A DNA stretch of 64,000 nt from Sedimentibacter sp. (GCA_018436705.1 JAHDLA010000023.1:1-64000), one strand, 5' to 3'; positions 8,463 through 19,128 are shown, numbered from the stretch's first letter. Translations and numbers: made by a program. The notes: generated from the letters alone by a model not told the origin.

Positions 8463-9800
8463 TTATTCACTTAATTTCGCTTTTATATATATTGAACACT
8501 CAATTCTTTTTTTCTCAAGCTCGCACCCAACATCGTAAGGAACATCAAAATTATGGTTAAAATTGTATGCATTTGCATGACATCCTCCGCTGCAGTAATA
8601 CTTTGCCCAGCAATCTTTGCATACAGGCTTGTCATTTACAGATACATTTTTGAATTTGCTTACAATCGGCTCGTTTACTATTCCTTCATCAACATTTCCT
8701 ATTATGAATTCCTCCTGGCCGACAAACTGATGGCACGGATAAAATTCACCTGCAGGTGTTACGGCAACATATTCCGTTCCTGCTCCGCAGCCTATAGATC
8801 TCTTGTATATGCACGGGCCCCCATCAAGTTCAATGTTAAAGTGGAAAAATTGGAATTTCTTTCCTTCTTCTTTTTGGGATTCCAAATAAAGTCTGGCAAG
8901 CTTTTCGTATTCATTTTTTAATATTTCAAGATGTTCTTCAAGCAAGGCATATTTTTCTTCTGGGTTTGCAACCACAGGCTCTACGGAGATTTTATCAAAT
9001 CCTAAGTCTCTCATATGCCTTACATCTTCAGAAAAATCAAGATTGTACGCAGTAAAAGTACCCCTGGCAAAATAATCTTTATCCATCCTTTTTGCTACAA
9101 ATTTTTTAAAGTTATTTACAATAATATCGTAGCTTCCCATCTTATTTACAGTCTTTCTCATGCGGTCGTTAGTTGATTTCCTTCCGTCTATGCTTAAAAC
9201 CACATTGTCCATATTTTCATTTATATAGTCTATCTTTTCGTCATCCAGCAGAACTCCGTTTGTAGTTACGGTAAATCTAAAGTGTTTATTGTACTTATCT
9301 TCAATAGACCTTCCATAACTTACAAGCTTTTTAATTGTTTCAAAATTCATAAGAGGTTCTCCTCCAAAGAAATCAACTTCAAGATTCCTTCTTGTTCCGG
9401 AATTTTTCACCAGATAATCAAAAGCCTTTTTCCCTGTTTCATAGCTCATATATGATCTTTCACCGTTGTAACTTCCCTGTGACGCAAAGCAGTATTCGCA
9501 CCTCAGATTACAGTCATGTGTCATATTAAGGCACATAGCCTTAACGGCAGGTTTAATTTTATTTACGGGACTGGGATCTTCTGTATAAAGCATATTGTTA
9601 ACTATGAGATAGTTAATTTCCAAAATAGCCTCTTCAGTTGCTTCCTTGCCGTATTTTTTTTCAATTTCTTCAACTTTATGTCTGCATTTAAAACTTTCAT
9701 CAGTTAACAGGTCATATACCACTTCATCAACAACATGTACCAGCCCGCTATTAGTATCAATAGCAAAGCACATGTTGTCCAAACAAAATAGATGTATCAT
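8463..9800 (-). CDS. scfB: SCIFF peptide radical SAM maturase
   Basis: 445 residues of the radical-SAM/SPASM maturase family. The core motif CNLRCEYC is near 97-104. The C-terminal SPASM region has the expected extra cysteines (GCGAG, then CKDCWAKYYCSGGCHA) for two auxiliary clusters. Family knowledge: it installs a Cys-to-Thr thioether bond in the SCIFF peptide, which is encoded just upstream at 10114-10254. A longer frame begins with TTG at 9812, but the ATG at 9800 has GGAGG five bases before it and is preferred. Confidence 0.95.
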   Translation of the reverse strand: MIHLFCLDNMCFAIDTNSGLVHVVDEVVYDLLTDESFKCRHKVEEIEKKYGKEATEEAILEINYLIVNNMLYTEDPSPVNKIKPAVKAMCLNMTHDCNLRCEYCFASQGSYNGERSYMSYETGKKAFDYLVKNSGTRRNLEVDFFGGEPLMNFETIKKLVSYGRSIEDKYNKHFRFTVTTNGVLLDDEKIDYINENMDNVVLSIDGRKSTNDRMRKTVNKMGSYDIIVNNFKKFVAKRMDKDYFARGTFTAYNLDFSEDVRHMRDLGFDKISVEPVVANPEEKYALLEEHLEILKNEYEKLARLYLESQKEEGKKFQFFHFNIELDGGPCIYKRSIGCGAGTEYVAVTPAGEFYPCHQFVGQEEFIIGNVDEGIVNEPIVSKFKNVSVNDKPVCKDCWAKYYCSGGCHANAYNFNHNFDVPYDVGCELEKKRIECSIYIKAKLSE

Positions 9801-9834
9801 CTCTTCCTCCAATTACTTTATGGCTCATCAATGG

Positions 9835-9861
9835 ATCATATTATATTACAGATTCAGTCAA
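9835..9861 (-). promoter_or_regulatory. Possible promoter for scfB
   Basis: The minus strand reads TTGACT, a 15-base spacer, then TATGAT, about 35 bases before the scfB start. The spacer is shorter than ideal. It would allow scfB expression independent of read-through past the terminator at 9926-9947. Confidence 0.35.
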
Positions 9862-9925
9862 GTATTGTGTTGATCAGGCCGATTTATCAGCTGTGCGTTT
9901 TTTAACAGAAATTTTCCGCTGTTCA

Positions 9926-9947
9926 GAAAAAAACCCCCTTAAAGGGG
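9926..9947 (-). terminator. Terminator between the SCIFF gene and scfB
   Basis: On the minus strand an ACCCC / GGGGT stem with a 6-base loop, extended by a further G-C run, is followed by TTTTTTTC. It lies 3' of the SCIFF gene and 5' of scfB. Such a site would keep the small peptide transcript abundant and limit expression of its maturase. Confidence 0.75.
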
Positions 9948-9969
9948 TCATCTACACAAAGGCAGCAAT

Positions 9970-10113
9970 TTAACCAAGCAGCTGCACAAGTTGCTGAAAA
10001 AGCCTGCCTGCACCGTTTTCGTTAAGACAGACAATCCTTAAGTATCTGAACATACTGTTGACATCTGCATTCCGAAGTCTTGCAAAACAAACTTCTTCAA
10101 CACCCTTAACTAT
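9970..10113 (-). other. 47-codon open frame directly after the SCIFF stop
   Basis: Reading on in the SCIFF frame past its TAA gives 47 sense codons before the next stop, just ahead of the terminator. The frame has no initiation codon near its beginning; its only ATG (codon 21) has no ribosome binding site. The predicted sequence ends in an amphipathic stretch (GAGRLFQQLVQLLG). It may be chance, a decayed gene or a read-through extension. I do not call it a gene. Confidence 0.25.
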
Positions 10114-10254
10114 TTATTTGTTCTCGCACTTTTGGTTTCCTACTGTACAAGAAGTTTTGCATGCAGATTGACATGAAGTCTGGCATTCGCCGCATCCTTT
10201 TACATTCATATTATCTGTAAGTTTTGTTTTGTTTAACGTTTTAATATGTACCAT
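10114..10254 (-). CDS. scfA: SCIFF: six-cysteine ribosomally made precursor peptide
   Basis: A 46-residue peptide that begins MVHIKTLNKTKLTDN. Six cysteines lie in its C-terminal half (residues 21, 24, 28, 32, 36, 43), with the repeated pattern C-x2-C-x3-C-x3-C-x3-C and a final Cys. This is the SCIFF pattern (six cysteines in forty-five residues) found almost universally in Clostridia. It is the substrate of the adjacent radical-SAM maturase, giving a thioether-bridged product whose cellular role is not established. Start chosen from AGGAGG eight bases before ATG. Confidence 0.95.
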   Translation of the reverse strand: MVHIKTLNKTKLTDNMNVKGCGECQTSCQSACKTSCTVGNQKCENK

Positions 10255-10279
10255 AATGAACCTCCTTCGAACTTTTTAA

Positions 10280-10285
10280 ATTATA
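10280..10285 (-). promoter_or_regulatory. -10 box of the SCIFF promoter
   Basis: The minus strand has a perfect TATAAT about 26 bases before the SCIFF start. The best-spaced -35 is a poor TTTTAA, so an activator or an AT-rich upstream element may help. The AT tract upstream fits a strong leader. Confidence 0.4.
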
Positions 10286-10336
10286 GCATTTTTGGAGATT
10301 ATTTAAAAGTATTTTTTTTTTAATTTTACAAATAGG

Positions 10337-10702
10337 TTATCTTTGTGTACGAAGCTTCATATTTACTCCTACTATTCCGGCAAGAATTGAAACGGGCAGA
10401 TAAAGCAAGTGCATCAATATATTTATCTCCCCCGGATGCCTGAATATAACTTTCATCAGCAGCACAACCGCAAAATAAACTATCCACATTTCAATTCCTC
10501 TTAACAAACCTCTCTCGTGCACACTTTTGGAGTACATAATAGTAACTATGAACATACATATGGGAATTACAAAATTATATGCAAGTTCCAATGAGGGCTG
10601 TTTAGAAAAAAAGTACATGTACAATGTAAGAATAAAAAATACAGACAAGGACATTATTAATAAATATAGCGAATATTTAAGCAATTTCATTATTTTCATC
10701 AT
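10337..10702 (-). CDS. Small membrane protein, TIGR04086-like
   Basis: 121 residues, almost all membrane: hydrophobic segments at about 9-30, 40-57, 71-88 and 95-115. Length, topology and position (between yajC and the SCIFF genes) fit the TIGR04086 family of putative clostridial membrane proteins. No catalytic motif is visible and the function is unknown. A GGAGG lies six bases before the ATG pair at the start. Family assignment rests on context and layout as well as sequence. Confidence 0.6.
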   Translation of the reverse strand: MMKIMKLLKYSLYLLIMSLSVFFILTLYMYFFSKQPSLELAYNFVIPICMFIVTIMYSKSVHERGLLRGIEMWIVYFAVVLLMKVIFRHPGEINILMHLLYLPVSILAGIVGVNMKLRTQR

Positions 10703-10800
10703 ATTAATCCTCCAATTATTATAATCATTAAATTTTATTCAGATGTAAAAAAAAAAGAACCGATAATACTAATAATGGCTATATTTGAAGCATAAAACAC

Positions 10801-10829
10801 TTGACAACAACGGCCGTATTTGCTAAAGT
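10801..10829 (+). promoter_or_regulatory. Promoter of the riboswitch-controlled P-type ATPase
   Basis: TTGACA, a 17-base spacer, then TAAAGT. It ends five bases before the riboswitch aptamer, exactly where a housekeeping-sigma promoter should be. Confidence 0.8.
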
Positions 10830-10833
10830 AAGG

Positions 10834-10934
10834 ATACTAAGAGGGAGTAGTTTTAAATCTTCAGTCAACAACCGAATGCCAGCATTCTGGCTGAAGATCT
10901 GCTTAAGTAACGTAGGTAACAAGACTTTTAGTAT
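10834..10934 (+). promoter_or_regulatory. yybP-ykoY (Mn2+) riboswitch aptamer
   Basis: The stem ATACTAA (10834-10840) / TTAGTAT (10928-10934) closes a region that holds the conserved GAGGGAGTAG at the 5' side and AACAAGAC at the 3' side, both hallmarks of this class. An internal hairpin, ATCTTCAG (10857-10864) / CTGAAGAT (10891-10898), carries a nested AATGC/GCATT stem. The class senses Mn2+ and often controls exporters, including P-type ATPases. Identification is by motif and fold, not by covariance search. Confidence 0.85.
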
Positions 10935-10979
10935 ATCTTGGATTTATTATAAAGATATGCCACGAGTCTTTTTTTTTTT
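10921..10979 (+). terminator. Riboswitch expression platform: switchable terminator
   Basis: AAGACT (10921-10926) pairs with AGTCTT (10965-10970), with an inner stem ATATCTT / AAGATAT (10933-10939 / 10952-10958) and an 11-base T run at 10969-10979. Both stems use bases that also close aptamer helix P1, so the terminator and ligand-bound aptamer exclude each other. That predicts an ON switch when metal is bound. Confidence 0.8.
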
Positions 10980-11021
10980 AGAAATGGCATACTAGTATAA
11001 ACTATCAAAAAGGAGAAATTT

Positions 11022-13703
11022 ATGTATTATCAAAAAAAAGCTGACGAAGTCTGTACAGAGCTAAGCACTCAAAGCGGCGGTCTGAGTCAGGAGGAAGCAA
11101 AAAAGAGACTTGAGCAGAACGGTCCCAATGCTCTTGTTGAGAAAAGCCGTAAAACTTTACTCCAAAAGTTTTTGGCACAATTAAAGGATACTATGATTTA
11201 TATATTGTTTGCTGCCGCAGCGATATCATTTATGCTGCATGAGGCTACAGATGCAATAATTATACTGCTGGTAGTACTTATAAATTCCGTGATCGGTGTA
11301 ATACAGGAATCAAAAGCAGAAGCAGCACTTGAAGCTTTAAAAAATCTTTCAAGTCCGTCGGCAATGGTAAAACGGGGCAACAAGATACTGGAGTTGCCTG
11401 CATCTGATTTGGTAGTAGGGGACATTGTTATACTAGAGGCAGGCCGAATAATTCCTGCAGACCTGAGGCTGCTCCATTCAGTTAACCTAAAAATCGAAGA
11501 ATCAGCATTGACCGGTGAATCAGTTCCTGTTGACAAAAATGCTGAATTCATTGCAGATACAGAAGTCGGCATAGGCGACAGAATTAATATGGCATACTCA
11601 TCAACAAGTGTTGCTTACGGGCGGGGCGAAGGCGTTGTTGTATATACGGGCATGGATACAGAAATCGGTAAAATTGCCGCAATGCTGAATGAAAGCGAAG
11701 AAGAGCTTACGCCTCTTCAAAAAAGGCTTAACGATCTAGGTAAGGTTCTGGGGATAGTTGCTATTGTAATAGTTCTTGCAATGTTCGGTATAGCTGTACT
11801 TCAGGGCAGAGACATTGTTGAAATGCTTATTACTGCAATTTCTCTTGCTGTAGCTGCTATTCCTGAGGGCCTTACAGCAGTTGTAACCATCGTTCTTGCT
11901 CTTGGGGTTCAAAGAATGGTAAAAGTCAACACAATAGTGCGAAAGCTGCCGGCAGTTGAAACATTAGGCGCAGTAAGCACTGTATGCTCAGATAAAACAG
12001 GTACCCTCACTCAGAATAAAATGACTGTAACAAAAATATATTTAGATGGGCAAATAAAAGAAGTTAATGACCTTTCCTACGATAAAAATACTGTATTTAT
12101 GAAAGGTTTTGTACTATGCAATGATGCCTCAACCGCAAACAATGAAAGAATAGGAGACCCAACTGAACTGGCTCTTCTTGATATGGGTTCTCTTTCCAAC
12201 ATTACGAGAGAAGAACTGGAAAAGAGCAACCCACGAATAAACGAGCAGTCATTTGATTCTGCGCGTAAACTTATGACTACCGTCCACAAGAATGAGGACG
12301 GCAAGGTTATAAGCTACACAAAGGGAGCAACAGATGTGCTTCTGGGACGATGTAAAAAAATATACATTGACGGAAAAACTATAGATATTGCAGATATACA
12401 TATTTCAGATATAAATAACGCTGCTTCTGAAATGGCAAAAGATGCCTTAAGAGTTTTAGCGCTTGGTATTAAACAGGATGACGATTCTGCAAGCGAAGAA
12501 AATCTTACATTTGTCGGTTTAGTCGGCATGATAGACCCTCCACGTCCGGAAGCCAAAGATTCTGTCAAAACATTAAAACAAGCGGGTATAACAACCATAA
12601 TGATTACCGGAGATCATAAGGATACGGCCCTTGCAATAGCCAAGGAACTGGGTATTGCAGAGGATGAGAGCCAATGTATAACCGGAAGCCAGTTGAACGA
12701 GCTGACTCAGGAACAGTTAAACCATAAGGTTAACAACTTAAGAGTGTTCGCCCGCGTGTCGCCGGAACATAAGGTAATGATAGTTAAAGCATTCAAATCA
12801 AACGGAAGCATAGTGTCAATGACAGGTGATGGTGTAAATGATGCTCCTTCATTAAAAGCAGCCGATATAGGTGTTGCAATGGGAATAACCGGAACTGATG
12901 TAGCAAAAGGTGCCGCTGACATGGTACTGACAGATGATAACTTTGCGACGATTGAAAAAGCAGTTGCTGAAGGAAGAGGTATTTATAATAATATCAAAAA
13001 GACTGTATTGTTCCTTCTTTCCTCAAATTTCGGAGAAGTTATATCTATGTTTGGAGCAATAGTCGCAGGGCTTGCAGCACCTCTGCAATCAATTCACATA
13101 CTTTGGATTAACCTTATAACCGACTCCCTACCGGGCCTTGCTCTTGGAGTTGACTCAAAAGATGAAGATATAATGGAAGCGAGTCCAAGAAATCCAAATG
13201 AAAGTCTGTTTGCCCACGGAGGCATGGCATTTACCGTATACAACGGCTTCATGATTGCAGCACTAACATTGGGAGCCTTTCTTTGGTCTCCCATCATTCA
13301 TCTGAATAATGCCGGCATGGAAGTAACACTGGAAAATATAAAATGGATGCTTGGTCAGGTTATACAAGAAAACGGGGTCGATTACAGCATAATCGAGCAT
13401 GCTCAGACATATGCATTCACAACGCTTGGCATTTCACAGCTGTTTCATGCAATAGGAATGAGAAACTACGATAAATCTCTTTTTAAACAGAATTTATTTG
13501 ACAATAAATCAATGATAGGCGCTTTTATCATAGGTCTGCTTCTTCAAATTGCAGTTACTGAAATTCCTATACTTGTCGAAGCTTTTGAAACTAGCAAACT
13601 GTCATTTAAAGAATGGGGAAACCTGATACTTTTATCAATGTTTCCTCTGCTGTCTCACGAAATTGTTGTAGCAGGAAAGCATATATTTAAAAAACAAGCC
13701 TAA
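11022..13703 (+). CDS. P2A-type cation-transporting ATPase (Ca2+/Mn2+ pump)
   Basis: 893 residues, full-length P-type ATPase. TGES is at 164-167, PEGL at 281-284, the phosphorylated Asp in DKTGTLT at 324, and GDGVNDAP in the hinge. The SERCA-type cation sites are conserved in the later helices (SSNFGEV; WINLITDSLPG). After PEGL the usual Pro is Thr. Such pumps are normally annotated as calcium exporters, but the Mn2+ riboswitch upstream argues for manganese efflux. A single-gene unit on the opposite strand inside the yajC-scfA block. RBS AAGGAG. Confidence 0.92.
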   Translation: MYYQKKADEVCTELSTQSGGLSQEEAKKRLEQNGPNALVEKSRKTLLQKFLAQLKDTMIYILFAAAAISFMLHEATDAIIILLVVLINSVIGVIQESKAEAALEALKNLSSPSAMVKRGNKILELPASDLVVGDIVILEAGRIIPADLRLLHSVNLKIEESALTGESVPVDKNAEFIADTEVGIGDRINMAYSSTSVAYGRGEGVVVYTGMDTEIGKIAAMLNESEEELTPLQKRLNDLGKVLGIVAIVIVLAMFGIAVLQGRDIVEMLITAISLAVAAIPEGLTAVVTIVLALGVQRMVKVNTIVRKLPAVETLGAVSTVCSDKTGTLTQNKMTVTKIYLDGQIKEVNDLSYDKNTVFMKGFVLCNDASTANNERIGDPTELALLDMGSLSNITREELEKSNPRINEQSFDSARKLMTTVHKNEDGKVISYTKGATDVLLGRCKKIYIDGKTIDIADIHISDINNAASEMAKDALRVLALGIKQDDDSASEENLTFVGLVGMIDPPRPEAKDSVKTLKQAGITTIMITGDHKDTALAIAKELGIAEDESQCITGSQLNELTQEQLNHKVNNLRVFARVSPEHKVMIVKAFKSNGSIVSMTGDGVNDAPSLKAADIGVAMGITGTDVAKGAADMVLTDDNFATIEKAVAEGRGIYNNIKKTVLFLLSSNFGEVISMFGAIVAGLAAPLQSIHILWINLITDSLPGLALGVDSKDEDIMEASPRNPNESLFAHGGMAFTVYNGFMIAALTLGAFLWSPIIHLNNAGMEVTLENIKWMLGQVIQENGVDYSIIEHAQTYAFTTLGISQLFHAIGMRNYDKSLFKQNLFDNKSMIGAFIIGLLLQIAVTEIPILVEAFETSKLSFKEWGNLILLSMFPLLSHEIVVAGKHIFKKQA

Positions 13704-13709
13704 TCATTG

Positions 13710-13731
13710 CCCCCGGCATAGCCGGGGGTTT
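13710..13731 (+). terminator. Terminator of the P-type ATPase gene
   Basis: A perfect 8-bp GC-rich stem (CCCCCGGC / GCCGGGGG) with a 3-base loop followed by TTTATTAT, starting 6 bases after the stop codon. Confidence 0.9.
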
Positions 13732-13743
13732 ATTATATAAAAT

Positions 13744-13773
13744 AAAACGGATGCTATATTTTGCATCCGTTTT
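13744..13773. terminator. Bidirectional hairpin terminator
   Basis: An 11-bp stem (AAAACGGATGC / GCATCCGTTTT) with an 8-base loop, flanked by A and T runs so it can work in both directions. It lies between the convergent ATPase and yajC genes. Confidence 0.75.
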
Positions 13774-13810
13774 AATCTCTAACAGCTAGTTGACAATAAA
13801 TCCAACGCAA

Positions 13811-13834
13811 GAAAAAAGGAGCATCAATGCTCCT
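13811..13834 (-). terminator. Terminator of the ruvC-yajC operon
   Basis: On the minus strand an 8-bp stem (AGGAGCAT / ATGCTCCT) with a 2-base loop is followed by TTTTTTC, 12 bases after the yajC stop. Confidence 0.85.
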
Positions 13835-13845
13835 ATATGTATCAA

Positions 13846-14175
13846 CTACTTATTATCATCTTCATCTTCTGATTTAGTTTCAACTTCTTCAACAGCAGCT
13901 GCTTTTTCTTTTCCTTTTTTAACAACATTTCCTATTGCCCATTTGGAAAATTCAATTCTTTGCTTAGCATGAGGCATTTCTAATACCACGATTTCATCAT
14001 TAACCTTAACTACTTTTCCATGAATTCCGCCGATTGTAATGACTTCATCTCCTGTAGCCAAGCTGTCTCTCATTGCCTTTATTTCTTTGTCCTTTTTTTT
14101 CTGCGGTCTGATCATCATAAAATACATTAATGCAAATAAAACGACCATCATTATAATTCCGCCGTATTGTTCCAT
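13846..14175 (-). CDS. yajC: Preprotein translocase subunit YajC
   Basis: 109 residues. One N-terminal membrane helix (about 6-22) is followed by RPQKKKDKE and a small basic domain containing GDEVITIGGIHGKV, all typical of YajC, and then a variable acidic tail. YajC associates with the Sec translocon and SecDF. It ends the ruvC-to-yajC operon, 15 bases after tgt. secD and secF, often close by in Clostridia, are not in this window. Confidence 0.95.
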   Translation of the reverse strand: MEQYGGIIMMVVLFALMYFMMIRPQKKKDKEIKAMRDSLATGDEVITIGGIHGKVVKVNDEIVVLEMPHAKQRIEFSKWAIGNVVKKGKEKAAAVEEVETKSEDEDDNK

Positions 14176-14190
14176 AATTCCTCCTAGTGT

Positions 14191-15303
<1,113 letters not shown>

Positions 15304-15310
15304 TCACCCT

Positions 15311-16348
15311 TTATTTAATCAGCATAGCATCGCCGAAGCTGAAAAACCTGTATTTGTTTTTTACTGCAATATTATAAGCATTCATTATGTTTTCTTTGCT
15401 TGCCAGCGCACTTACAAGCATTATAAGCGTAGACTCTGGTAAATGGAAATTTGTAATAAGTGAGTCCACAACTTTGTATTTGTATCCCGGATATATAAAA
15501 ATATCCGTCCATCCTTTTTGCGCTTTAACAAATCCACGATCGTCTCCTATTGTTTCCAATGTTCGAGTGCTTGTTGTTCCAACAGAGATTATTCTGTTTC
15601 CGTTCATTTTTGCCCTGTTTATTTTTTCCGCCTCATTTTCCGACAGCTCATAATATTCAGAGTGCATTTTATGCTCCGAAATAAATTCAGACTTAACCGG
15701 TCTAAAGGTCCCAAGTCCTACATGCAACGTCAGCCTGGCAATGTCTGTTCCCATTTCTTCTATCTTTTTTAACAATTCGTCATCAAAATGCAATCCAGCG
15801 GTAGGCGCTGCAGCGGAACCGGGATTTTTCGCATAAATAGTCTGATACCTATTCTTATCCTCCAACTTCTCATGTATGTACGGGGGAAGAGGCATTTCTC
15901 CCAATTGATCCAGTATTTCTTCAAAAATTCCATTATAGTCAAATTCGATTATTCTATTTCCATCATCCTTAATCTCTATTATTTTGCCGGAAAGTAGATT
16001 TTCTCTGAATACTATTTCAACTCCGTCTCTTGCTTTCTTGCCTGGTTTAACCAAAGTTTCCCACTTGTTGTCATCAATCCTTTTCAACAAAAGAAGCTCA
16101 ATTACTGCTCCCGTATCCTTTCTTGTTCCGAAAAGCCTTGCCGGAAGCACTTTAGTATCATTAATTACAAGGCAGTCGCCTTTTTTTAAATAGTCCATAA
16201 TTTCATAGAAATGTCTGTGCTCAACCTCTCCGGTACTTTTATCAAGAACCAGAAGCCTCGAATGATCCCTGTCTTTTATAGGAGTCTGAGCTATAAGCTC
16301 CTGGGGAAGGTCATAATAAAAATCACTTGTCTTAAAATCATTTGTCAT
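15311..16348 (-). CDS. queA: S-adenosylmethionine:tRNA ribosyltransferase-isomerase
   Basis: 345 residues, full-length QueA. Family motifs include [12 protein letters not shown] at the N-terminus, [12 protein letters not shown] in the middle and [11 protein letters not shown] near the C-terminus. It adds the cyclopentane part of epoxyqueuosine from SAM to preQ1 in tRNA. Its start overlaps the spoIID stop by 4 bases and it precedes tgt. Confidence 0.97.
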   Translation of the reverse strand: MTNDFKTSDFYYDLPQELIAQTPIKDRDHSRLLVLDKSTGEVEHRHFYEIMDYLKKGDCLVINDTKVLPARLFGTRKDTGAVIELLLLKRIDDNKWETLVKPGKKARDGVEIVFRENLLSGKIIEIKDDGNRIIEFDYNGIFEEILDQLGEMPLPPYIHEKLEDKNRYQTIYAKNPGSAAAPTAGLHFDDELLKKIEEMGTDIARLTLHVGLGTFRPVKSEFISEHKMHSEYYELSENEAEKINRAKMNGNRIISVGTTSTRTLETIGDDRGFVKAQKGWTDIFIYPGYKYKVVDSLITNFHLPESTLIMLVSALASKENIMNAYNIAVKNKYRFFSFGDAMLIK

Positions 16349-18081
16349 TTAATTGTTACTCCAGTATAATAATGTTCTAATATTTCGTCGTACTTAAATC
16401 CTTCTTCAGCCATTTGCTTGGCTCCGTACTGGCTCATGCCGATACCGTGCCCCCAGCCTCTTCCCTGGAAATTGTAATCTGATGAATCTGTATCCAAAAC
16501 AGATACTCCTGAAGAGCTAATAACTGAAATTTTTTCTTGTGTTAATTTTTTTGTGCCTGAGGATGATATTACATGTCGTCCTGTAACACTTCCTGTATCC
16601 AATCGATTCACCGCATCCGCAGTTTCGCTTTCTCCGTCTTCTTCTGGTATTTCATCTATTATGTGATCCAGAATTCCTCCTCTTGAAGGAACTTCCTGCT
16701 TTAGATCGCCATCTTCAGTTGTGCTTGAACTTTTATCAAATGTAAATTCATTTGTAAAATAATACACTGTTCCGTTTTCAACTGTAAACCATTGGCTCAT
16801 AAGGCCAAGAACAAGCCTTGCATCTTCCTTGTAATATACAATTTCTCCAATATCAGTTAAAAATATGCATTTCAAAACCCTGTTATTTTCAGAAATCTCC
16901 GCTATTTCTATGCTGTAAAGTTCATCAACGTTGTTTCCATCATCATTGAGCATTTTAATTATTTCGCTTCTTTTGTATGATTTCTGCCATTCATTGTACG
17001 GTGAATCAGACCTGTCCGAATACTCATCATCTACAGCAACGGCATACGGAAGTTTTGACGACCACACATTTTCCGTATTCTCGGTTGTTCCTCCGCTGGT
17101 AGAATGATAAAATGCTTGAATAAGCTTGTCTTCATAATAAATCATTTCACCCTTTGTTTCATCTACAGCTTCATTAGTTGATTCCTTTTCCGAAGAATAA
17201 CCCATGTATACCTGGCTGTTTTGGTTGTCATCCATATCATAGCCGTATGAAGCATAAGGACTTAGGCAAGAAACTGCATATGTCCTGGCTGCAACCGCCT
17301 GTGCTTTAAGAGACTCTTTTCCCCATGAAGCAGATATTTCATTTGGAACTACACCATACAGATAGCTTTCAAGATCTACAAAATTAATAGAAATAAGCTT
17401 AGAATTATCTATTATTTTAAACCCTATAAAACCCCTGTAAGGTTTCTTATCAATTTTAATCATTTCACGGTCTTCGCCGTCATTGTATGATGAAAAATAT
17501 ATGTCCATGTCGTTACTGTACATAAATGCAACATTGTCATTATCATCATAGGCTGCTACATTTTGCATATCAGTACATACAACTTCTACTTCATACCCCT
17601 CGTCAACCATTTCTTCCATTAATTCTTTTGCTCCAGACATGTCAGCATACATACCACCGTAAATTCTATAACCATCATTACTAAGCTGTGGGAAGAAGTC
17701 TTCTCTGAATTCTTCCTCCAGTTCATTTGCAACTCTGTCAGCTTTTTCAAAAGAAGAATATAACTGGTCAAGAACAACATGGTTTGGTCCAACAGATGCC
17801 TTGTTTTTTTCCTGTGTGTAGCTGTATTCACTGTCGAAATACGAATCTAAGAGGAGACATAAGCTGTCTTCATTTAACTGAAACAGCTCCTCCGGCTTTC
17901 CATCCAGTTCATAAACGGTTATATCTTCATAGCCCTGGATTGATGACTGTTCGTTGTATACTCTTGGAGACCGTATCCTGATTCTAACATATTCTTCATC
18001 AGAAGCTCCGAAGCAGGCAGAAATTGATAAAATTAAAATCAATAAAGACATAGCTGTAATCTTCAATATGTTTTTTTTCAT
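16345..18081 (-). CDS. SpoIID/LytB-domain protein
   Basis: 578 residues with an N-terminal signal or anchor segment (about 3-24). A SpoIID/LytB domain contains [25 protein letters not shown] and, at the C-terminus, [24 protein letters not shown]-like segment (about 95-165) precedes it. SpoIID is a peptidoglycan lytic transglycosylase needed for engulfment during sporulation; this longer version may act there or in vegetative wall turnover. A Ser/Thr/Glu-rich insert (about 435-505) interrupts the domain. The ATG at 18081 with AGGTGA is preferred over a GTG three codons earlier. Confidence 0.88.
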   Translation of the reverse strand: MKKNILKITAMSLLILILSISACFGASDEEYVRIRIRSPRVYNEQSSIQGYEDITVYELDGKPEELFQLNEDSLCLLLDSYFDSEYSYTQEKNKASVGPNHVVLDQLYSSFEKADRVANELEEEFREDFFPQLSNDGYRIYGGMYADMSGAKELMEEMVDEGYEVEVVCTDMQNVAAYDDNDNVAFMYSNDMDIYFSSYNDGEDREMIKIDKKPYRGFIGFKIIDNSKLISINFVDLESYLYGVVPNEISASWGKESLKAQAVAARTYAVSCLSPYASYGYDMDDNQNSQVYMGYSSEKESTNEAVDETKGEMIYYEDKLIQAFYHSTSGGTTENTENVWSSKLPYAVAVDDEYSDRSDSPYNEWQKSYKRSEIIKMLNDDGNNVDELYSIEIAEISENNRVLKCIFLTDIGEIVYYKEDARLVLGLMSQWFTVENGTVYYFTNEFTFDKSSSTTEDGDLKQEVPSRGGILDHIIDEIPEEDGESETADAVNRLDTGSVTGRHVISSSGTKKLTQEKISVISSSGVSVLDTDSSDYNFQGRGWGHGIGMSQYGAKQMAEEGFKYDEILEHYYTGVTIK

Positions 18082-18090
18082 ATAAATCAC

Positions 18091-19128
18091 CTAACCCAGA
18101 TCAATTGTTGTTTGACTTGTATTTTTTCTATGCTTATTTACATGCCTGTATCCATGTTCTGTAACGATTCTACCTCTTGGAGTTCGGCTCAAATATCCTA
18201 TCTGAAGAAGATAAGGTTCATAAACATCCTCTATGGTTCCCTTTTCCTCACCTATTGAAGCAGACAATGTTTCCAGCCCTACGGGGCCTCCCTTGTAAAA
18301 ATCAATGATTGTGTTCAATATTCTCCTGTCAAGCTTATCCAGTCCCATTTCATCTATTTCTAACATTTTGAGAGCGCTGTCAGCCGTCTCCGTATCAATT
18401 ATTCCGTCACTTTTCACTATGGCATAATCCCTTACACGTCTTAAGAGCCTGTTTGCTATTCTAGGCGTTCCTCTTGATCTCCTTGCAATTTCTTCTGCTC
18501 CATTCTCATTTATTTTAACATCAATAATTCCGGCAGAACGAAGTACAATTTCTTTTAAATCGCTTACATTATAAAAATCCAGGTTGCACATAACGCCAAA
18601 CCTGTCTCTCAAAGGTGATGCCAGCATTCCAGACCTTGTTGTGGCGCCGATTAAAGTAAATTTCGGCAAATCAAGCCTTATAGATCTTGCTGATGGTCCC
18701 TTGCCTATTATAATATCAAGAGCGAAATCCTCAAGTGCAGGATATAAGATTTCTTCCACATTCTTATTTATTCTGTGAATCTCATCAATAAACAGCACAT
18801 CGTTCTCGTTTAAATTCGTCAATATTGCTGCTAAGTCTCCTTGTCTTTCTATCGCCGGGCCTGATGTAACTCTGATATTCACTCCCATTTCATTTGAAAT
18901 TATATTGGCAAGCGTGGTTTTTCCCAAGCCCGGAGGTCCGGAAAGCAACACATGATCCAGAGGCTGGTTTCTCATTTGAGCCGACTGAATAAAAATATTA
19001 AGAACCTCTTTAACTTTGCTTTGTCCAATATATTGACAGAGTCTTTGGGGTCTCAGACTGAGTTCAAGTTCTTCCTCACCTGTATTTGCAGTACCGGCAA
19101 CTATTTCATTTTCTCTTTCAAACATCAT
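18091..19128 (-). CDS. ruvB: Holliday junction branch migration ATPase RuvB
   Basis: 345 residues. Walker [10 protein letters not shown] is at 64-72, Walker B LFIDEIHR near 112, and the C-terminal winged helix contains RTPRGR. RuvB hexamers drive branch migration with RuvA. Two ATGs are adjacent after AGGGATA. Co-transcribed with ruvA, whose end it overlaps by one base. Confidence 0.98.
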   Translation of the reverse strand: MMFERENEIVAGTANTGEEELELSLRPQRLCQYIGQSKVKEVLNIFIQSAQMRNQPLDHVLLSGPPGLGKTTLANIISNEMGVNIRVTSGPAIERQGDLAAILTNLNENDVLFIDEIHRINKNVEEILYPALEDFALDIIIGKGPSARSIRLDLPKFTLIGATTRSGMLASPLRDRFGVMCNLDFYNVSDLKEIVLRSAGIIDVKINENGAEEIARRSRGTPRIANRLLRRVRDYAIVKSDGIIDTETADSALKMLEIDEMGLDKLDRRILNTIIDFYKGGPVGLETLSASIGEEKGTIEDVYEPYLLQIGYLSRTPRGRIVTEHGYRHVNKHRKNTSQTTIDLG

